Assembly: GCA_044870185.1 (NCBI GenBank)
Contig: JBIOYL010000404.1
Coordinates: forward strand, 1-25,227
From: JBIOYL01 sp044870185
GTDB taxonomy: Bacteria > Actinomycetota > CALGFH01
DNA length: 25,227 nucleotides
Reading direction: 5' to 3'
How positions within the stretch are numbered: position 1 is the first letter of the stretch; each line of letters starts with the position of its first letter. A program made the position numbers and the translations under genes. This document shows, piece after piece, positions 21,459-25,227 of the stretch. The notes under the pieces are model-generated. The model did no database searches, was not told the DNA's origin, and saw only the letters and a list, made by a program, of their open reading frames with translations.

Positions 21459-21710
21459 ACCCGCCGCGCTACAGAGAAGGTGTCGATCGGCAGCGAGCGC
21501 TCGGCCGTCGGCCGAAAGGTTCTTCTCAGCAGGGCTTTCCCGCGCAGACGTCAAGTCCGCGAGCGCGCAACTGCGTACCCCGCCCGGAGTAGCCGTCTCG
21601 CCCAGATCTGCGCCCACCGGAGGAGCCGCAATGCCTCCCGGCAGCCGACGACGCGCCCTGGTCTGCCCGCCACCATCGACGGGACCAGCACCGGACCAGG
21701 AGGGTTCGCG
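21459..21710 (+). other. Gene-free stretch before the ABC transporter
   Basis: I find no convincing gene here on either strand. The only clear element is the ribosome binding site AGGAGGG (21698-21704), 6 nt before the ABC ATPase start. The right-hand boundary of the rearranged patch probably lies in this stretch, because GC-extreme codon use resumes with the ABC gene. Confidence 0.6.
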
Positions 21711-22499
21711 ATGACACCAGACATGCCGGTCCTGCCGGCGGGCGCCGCGGTCGCCTCGGTGCCCGCGCCGGCGGGTGCCGCGGTCGCACGGGTGGTGCGG
21801 GCGACCAAGGTGTACGGCACGGGCGACACCGCCGTGCGGGCGCTCGACGAGGTGACCGTCGACCTGGAGGGCGGACGGTTCACCGCCATCATGGGCCCGT
21901 CGGGCTCGGGCAAGTCCACGCTGATGCACTGCGTCGCCGGGCTCGACAGCCTCACCTCCGGCCAGGTCTTCATCGGCACCGTCGAGCTCGGCTCCCTGTC
22001 GGACAAGGAGCTGACCCTGCTGCGCCGCGAGCGCATCGGCTTCGTCTTCCAGTTCTACAACCTGCTCCCCACGCTGACGGCGCTGGAGAACATCACCCTG
22101 CCGCTGGCGCTCGCCGGCGCCAGGCCGGACGGGCAGTGGTTGGACACCGTCGTCGACACGGTCGGGCTGCGTGCGCGGCTGGCGCACCGGCCGGCGGAGC
22201 TGTCCGGCGGCCAGCAGCAGCGGGTGGCGGTGGCCAGGGCGCTGGCCAGCCGGCCACAGCTCATCTTCGCCGACGAGCCGACCGGCAACCTCGACTCCCA
22301 CGCCGGCGCGGAGATCCTCGCCTTCCTGCGCCGCGCCGTGACCGAGCTCGGCCAGACGATCGTGATGGTCACCCACGACCCGGTGGCGGCCAGCTACGCC
22401 GACCAGGTGCTGTTCCTGGCCGACGGCCGCATCGTGGGCCAGCTGCGCGAGCCGACGCCGCAGACGGTCCTCGACCGCATCAAGTCGCTCGGGCAGTGA
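21711..22499 (+). CDS. ABC transporter ATP-binding protein, MacB/LolD type
   Basis: The 262-residue ATPase drives the FtsX-type permease encoded next. Walker A is GPSGSGKST (62-70), the Q-loop lies in GFVFQFYNLLPTLTALEN, the signature is LSGGQQQR, Walker B is LIFADEPTGNLDS and the switch His is in VTHD. FYNLLPTLTALENI and DEPTGNLDS are typical of the LolD/MacB/FtsE class, which works by mechanotransmission instead of classical substrate channelling. The 20 N-terminal residues are Ala/Pro-rich. The start is set by AGGAGGG 6 nt upstream. The permease follows within 10 bp. Confidence 0.95.
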   Translation: MTPDMPVLPAGAAVASVPAPAGAAVARVVRATKVYGTGDTAVRALDEVTVDLEGGRFTAIMGPSGSGKSTLMHCVAGLDSLTSGQVFIGTVELGSLSDKELTLLRRERIGFVFQFYNLLPTLTALENITLPLALAGARPDGQWLDTVVDTVGLRARLAHRPAELSGGQQQRVAVARALASRPQLIFADEPTGNLDSHAGAEILAFLRRAVTELGQTIVMVTHDPVAASYADQVLFLADGRIVGQLREPTPQTVLDRIKSLGQ

Positions 22500-22509
22500 G
22501 GTGACCGGC

Positions 22510-25053
22510 ATGCGCAAGCTCATCCTCACCGGCCTGTGGGCCCGCAAGCGCCGGCTCGCCGGCACCTTGCTTGCGGTGCTGCTGGGCGTGGCCTTCCTGT
22601 CGGGCACGCTGGTGCTCGGCGACACGCTGCGGGCCAACTTCGCCACCCTGTTCACCAGCGTGACCGGCGACACCGCCGCGGTGGTCCGCAGCGCCACCAA
22701 GGTCGACTCGAGCCCGGCGACCCCGCGCGGCCCGATCGAGGCGTCGCTGGTCGGCCGCGTCCGGGCGGCGCCGGGGGTCCGCGGCGTCCAGCCGGTCGTC
22801 GACGGCCTCGGCCAGATCGTCGCCAGCAACGGCAAGGCGATCGCGGCGCAGGGCCCGCCCAGGGCGAGCACCTGGATCGCCAACCCCGCCCTCACCCCCT
22901 ACCGGCTCGCCGAGGGCCGGGCGCCGGCCCGCCCGGACGAGGTGGTCATCAACCGCGGCGCCGCCAAGGCGGGCGACCTCCACGTCGGCGACCGCACCAC
23001 CATCCAGACCCCACGACCGGTGCCGGTGACGGTGGTCGGCATCGCCACCTTCCAGGACGCCGACGGCTTCGGCGGCAGCACCTATGCCGGCTTCACCCTC
23101 GAGGGCGCGCAGCGGTATCTCGTCAAGCGGCCCGGCCAGGTGACCGGCATCCTGGTGGAGGCCACGCCGGGCGTCTCCCAGCAGGAGCTGGTGCGGCGGC
23201 TGCGGCCGCTGCTGCCCGCCGGCGTGGAGGCGATCACCGGCGCGCAGCAGAGCGACGAGAGCATCACCGACATCAACCAGGGCTTCCTCGGCCTGTTCCG
23301 GAGCTTCCTGCTGGTGTTCGCCGGGATCGCGCTGTTCGTGGCGCTGTTCTCGATCGCCAACACCTTCTCGATCATCGTGGCCCAGCGCACCCGCGAGGCC
23401 GCGCTGCTGCGCGCCATCGGCGCCTCGCGGCGGCAGGTGCTCGCGGCGGTGGTGCTGGAGGCCCTGGCCGTCGGCCTGGCCGGCTCGGCCGCGGGGCTCG
23501 GCGCCGGGCTCGCCATCGCCTCGGGCCTGAAGGCCGTCTTCGCCGGCTTCGGCTTCCCGCTGCCCACCAGCGGCCTGGTCTTCAAGGCCGACAACGCCGC
23601 CGTCTCGCTGGGCGTGGGGGTCGTGGTCACGCTGGCGGCCGCGGTGCTGCCCGCGGTGCGGGCGGCGCGGGTGGCGCCGCTGGCCGCCCTGCGCGAGGCC
23701 GCCGCCCCGGCAGCCGCCGTCTCGCCGCGCCGCGCGATCGCGGGGACCGCGCTCACCGTCATCGGCGTGGCCGTGGTGGTGGCCGCCGTGCTCGTGGGCG
23801 GCGACGCCATGCCGCAGCTGGTCGGCGCCGGCGCGGTCGGCGTCGTCGTCGGCGTGGTCGTGCTCGGCGCGGTGCTGGCGCGGCCGGCGAGCCGCCTGCT
23901 CGGCGCGCCGCTGCCGCGGCTGCGCGGCGTCACCGGCGCGCTCGCCCGGCAGGGCGCCATGCGCAACCCGCAGCGGACCGCCGGCGCGGCCGTCGCCCTG
24001 CTGGTCGGCGTGGCCGTGGTCACCTTGTTCACCGTGTTCACCGCCTCGCTGCAGGCGTCGATCCGCCAGAGCGTGGCCAGCTCGTTCGGCGGTGACCTGG
24101 TGATCGCCTCCGGCGGCTTCACCGGCGGCCGGCTCGACCCGCGCCTGGCCGCCGAGGTCGGCCGGCTCCCGCAGGTGCGGCAGGCCGCCGGGATCGGCAG
24201 CGGCACCGCCATGATCGCCGGCGCCAGCCAGAAGGTGAGCGTGGCGAGCCCCGCCGGGCTCGGCGGGGTGCTGGAGCTCGACATGGCGGCGGGGTCGATC
24301 GGCCGCCTCGGCGGGCGGCAGCTCGCCGTGGCCGAGCGGGTCGCCGACAGCAAGCGCTGGCGGCTCGGCAGCGCGGTGCCGGTGCGGTTCGCCGACGGCG
24401 CCACCGAGACCTTCACGCTCGGCGCGGTCTACCGCGGCCGCGGCGTGGTGGTCGGCGACTACCTGCTGCCGCGCGCCGCCTGGACGCCGCACGCCACCCA
24501 GGACGTCGACGCCACCGTGCTCGTCAAGCTCAACCAGGGCGTGAGCCTGGCCGGCGGCAGGGCCGCGGTCGAGCGGGTGGCCGCCGCCTACGGCGCCGCG
24601 GGCGTCCAGGACCGCCAGCAGTACGCCGACACCGTGACCGGCGGCGTGAGCCGGCTGCTGACCGTCGTGGACGTGCTGCTCGTGCTGGCGATCGTGATCG
24701 CGCTGCTGGGCATCGCCAACACGCTGTCGCTGTCGATCCACGAGCGCACCCGTGAGCTCGGCCTGCTGCGTGCGGTCGGCCAGACCCGCGGGCAGGTCCG
24801 CGCCATGGTGCGCTGGGAGTCGGTGCTGGTCGCGCTGTTCGGCACCGTCGGGGGCCTCGGCCTGGGCAGCTTCCTCGGGTGGGCGCTGGTGCGCGCGGCC
24901 GCGGCGCGGGACGCCGTCGGCGCGTTCGCGGTGCCACCCACCCAGCTCGTGGTCGTGCTCGTGGTCGGCGCCCTCGCCGGCGTGCTGGCCGGGGTGCGCC
25001 CGGCGCGGCGGGCGGCGAGGCTCGACGTGCTCGCGGCAATCGCCGCCGAGTGA
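22510..25053 (+). CDS. FtsX/MacB-family ABC transporter permease
   Basis: The large permease (847 residues from ATG 22510, 850 from GTG 22501) has an N-terminal membrane helix (LAGTLLAVLLGVAFLSGTLVL), an extracytoplasmic MacB-like domain to about residue 245, a first FtsX domain (about 265-400, with IANTFSIIVAQRTREAALLR), two further helices, a second extracytoplasmic domain (about 525-705) and a second FtsX domain (about 715-845, with IANTLSLSIHERTRELGLLR). The paired ANT(F/L)S...RTRE(A/L)xLLRA(I/V)G motifs are the cytoplasmic coupling helices that touch the ATPase. ATG 22510 is preferred because GAGGTGA (22498-22504) is well spaced before it. This layout is common in actinobacterial export systems for lipids, peptides or drugs; the substrate is unknown. 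Confidence 0.95.
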   Translation: MRKLILTGLWARKRRLAGTLLAVLLGVAFLSGTLVLGDTLRANFATLFTSVTGDTAAVVRSATKVDSSPATPRGPIEASLVGRVRAAPGVRGVQPVVDGLGQIVASNGKAIAAQGPPRASTWIANPALTPYRLAEGRAPARPDEVVINRGAAKAGDLHVGDRTTIQTPRPVPVTVVGIATFQDADGFGGSTYAGFTLEGAQRYLVKRPGQVTGILVEATPGVSQQELVRRLRPLLPAGVEAITGAQQSDESITDINQGFLGLFRSFLLVFAGIALFVALFSIANTFSIIVAQRTREAALLRAIGASRRQVLAAVVLEALAVGLAGSAAGLGAGLAIASGLKAVFAGFGFPLPTSGLVFKADNAAVSLGVGVVVTLAAAVLPAVRAARVAPLAALREAAAPAAAVSPRRAIAGTALTVIGVAVVVAAVLVGGDAMPQLVGAGAVGVVVGVVVLGAVLARPASRLLGAPLPRLRGVTGALARQGAMRNPQRTAGAAVALLVGVAVVTLFTVFTASLQASIRQSVASSFGGDLVIASGGFTGGRLDPRLAAEVGRLPQVRQAAGIGSGTAMIAGASQKVSVASPAGLGGVLELDMAAGSIGRLGGRQLAVAERVADSKRWRLGSAVPVRFADGATETFTLGAVYRGRGVVVGDYLLPRAAWTPHATQDVDATVLVKLNQGVSLAGGRAAVERVAAAYGAAGVQDRQQYADTVTGGVSRLLTVVDVLLVLAIVIALLGIANTLSLSIHERTRELGLLRAVGQTRGQVRAMVRWESVLVALFGTVGGLGLGSFLGWALVRAAAARDAVGAFAVPPTQLVVVLVVGALAGVLAGVRPARRAARLDVLAAIAAE

Positions 25054-25084
25054 CGGCGGCCGGCCCGGCGCGGGCGGGCTGCGC

Positions 25085-25102
25085 CCTGCTCAGGTGAGCA
25101 GG
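25085..25102. terminator. Hairpin between convergent permease and CBM48 genes
   Basis: CCTGCTCA-gg-TGAGCAGG (25085-25092 and 25095-25102) is a perfect 8-bp inverted repeat that includes the stop codon of the minus-strand gene. It may serve as terminator for either gene; the two-base centre means the real loop is larger. Confidence 0.45.
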
Positions 25103-25210
25103 ACGCAGTTCGTCTCGCCGTAGCCGTTCGGTTCGAAGTCGTGCGCGGCGCTGTCGTTCAGCCACTGGCCGCTGTCGCTGACGTAGCGGAACGCGTAGCG
25201 GCGGCCGCGG
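25090..25210 (-). CDS. C-terminal part of a CBM48 (glycogen-binding, isoamylase-N-like) protein
   Basis: The minus-strand frame enters from the right edge and reads RYAFRYVSDSGQWLNDSAA, then HDFEPNGYGETNCVLLT and TGA at 25092-25090. The pattern (Y)xFRY-x4-G-x-W-x-ND-x-(A)D-x3-PN-x-(Y/F)G-x-x-N is the end of a CBM48/AMPK-type glycogen-binding module, and the gene stops right after it, as in small stand-alone CBM48 proteins of bacteria. Only about 39 residues are native; bases after 25210 are adapter. A role with alpha-glucans is likely by family. Confidence 0.8.
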
Positions 25211-25227
25211 AGATCGGAAGAGCGTCG
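25211..25227. other. Illumina adapter sequence at the contig end
   Basis: The final 17 bases AGATCGGAAGAGCGTCG are identical to the start of the common Illumina TruSeq adapter read-through sequence. They interrupt the CBM48 reading frame and are not part of the genome. A chance 17-base match exactly at the end is very unlikely. Confidence 0.93.

Noticed and set aside
1..25227. tRNA or rRNA genes
   Set aside because: I found no cloverleaf-like segments with a TTCGAAT-type T-loop and no rRNA-like stretch in the gaps between genes.

Overview
The window is very GC-rich DNA with densely packed, often 4-bp-overlapping genes, GTG/TTG starts, SD-less genes that carry a TANNNT -10 box about 6-9 nt before the start codon (leaderless style), and protein families typical of Actinomycetota (MMPL plus TetR pair, bsaP beside bioB, coenzyme-B12 acyl-CoA mutase genes). 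It fits a high-GC actinobacterium. The last 17 bases are an exact Illumina adapter match, so the right edge is an untrimmed end of a draft assembly, not native sequence.

Layout. 1-3446: a secreted GH13 alpha-amylase, a broken amidohydrolase, a small Cys/His protein and an alpha/beta hydrolase. 3447-6480: a strong promoter with an operator-like dyad, an MMPL exporter carrying a one-base frameshift, and its TetR-family regulator overlapping by ATGA. 6514-7138 (minus): a VapBC-type toxin-antitoxin pair, with a divergent small unknown gene at 7202-7489. 7453-11884 (minus): a compact biotin operon bioA-bioF-bioD-bioB-bsaP, interrupted between bioA and the bioF body by an in-frame GC-rich repeat array. 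12031-13508: an SDR oxidoreductase and a CoA-type Nudix hydrolase, both apparently leaderless, then a perfect 13-bp hairpin. 13694-15542 (minus): an AI-2E-family membrane protein and methylmalonyl-CoA epimerase. 15732-19697: thiolase, MeaB GTPase and a B12-dependent acyl-CoA mutase large subunit. 19740-21443: a rearranged patch with less extreme codon bias, holding an SDR 3' remnant, an intact trans-sulfuration enzyme and a decayed MOSC gene. 21711-25053: an ABC exporter ATPase and its FtsX/MacB-type permease. 25090-25210 (minus): the 3' end of a CBM48 protein.

How the genes work together. The biotin operon covers KAPA synthesis through biotin, including the auxiliary protein BsaP that mycobacterial-type BioB needs. 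The epimerase, thiolase, MeaB and mutase point to short-chain/branched acyl-CoA metabolism. The mutase has Phe and Gln at the two substrate-discriminating positions where methylmalonyl-CoA mutase has Tyr and Arg, which is the isobutyryl-CoA mutase pattern; no B12-binding small subunit is in the window. The amylase and CBM48 protein at the two ends are both alpha-glucan related but are not linked in an operon.

I did not find a clearly new multi-gene system. The points most worth a second look are the repeat array translated into the BioF N-terminus, the isobutyryl-type mutase beside an epimerase, the bioB-bsaP pair, the SDR/trans-sulfuration junction, and three broken genes that could be real decay or assembly errors.
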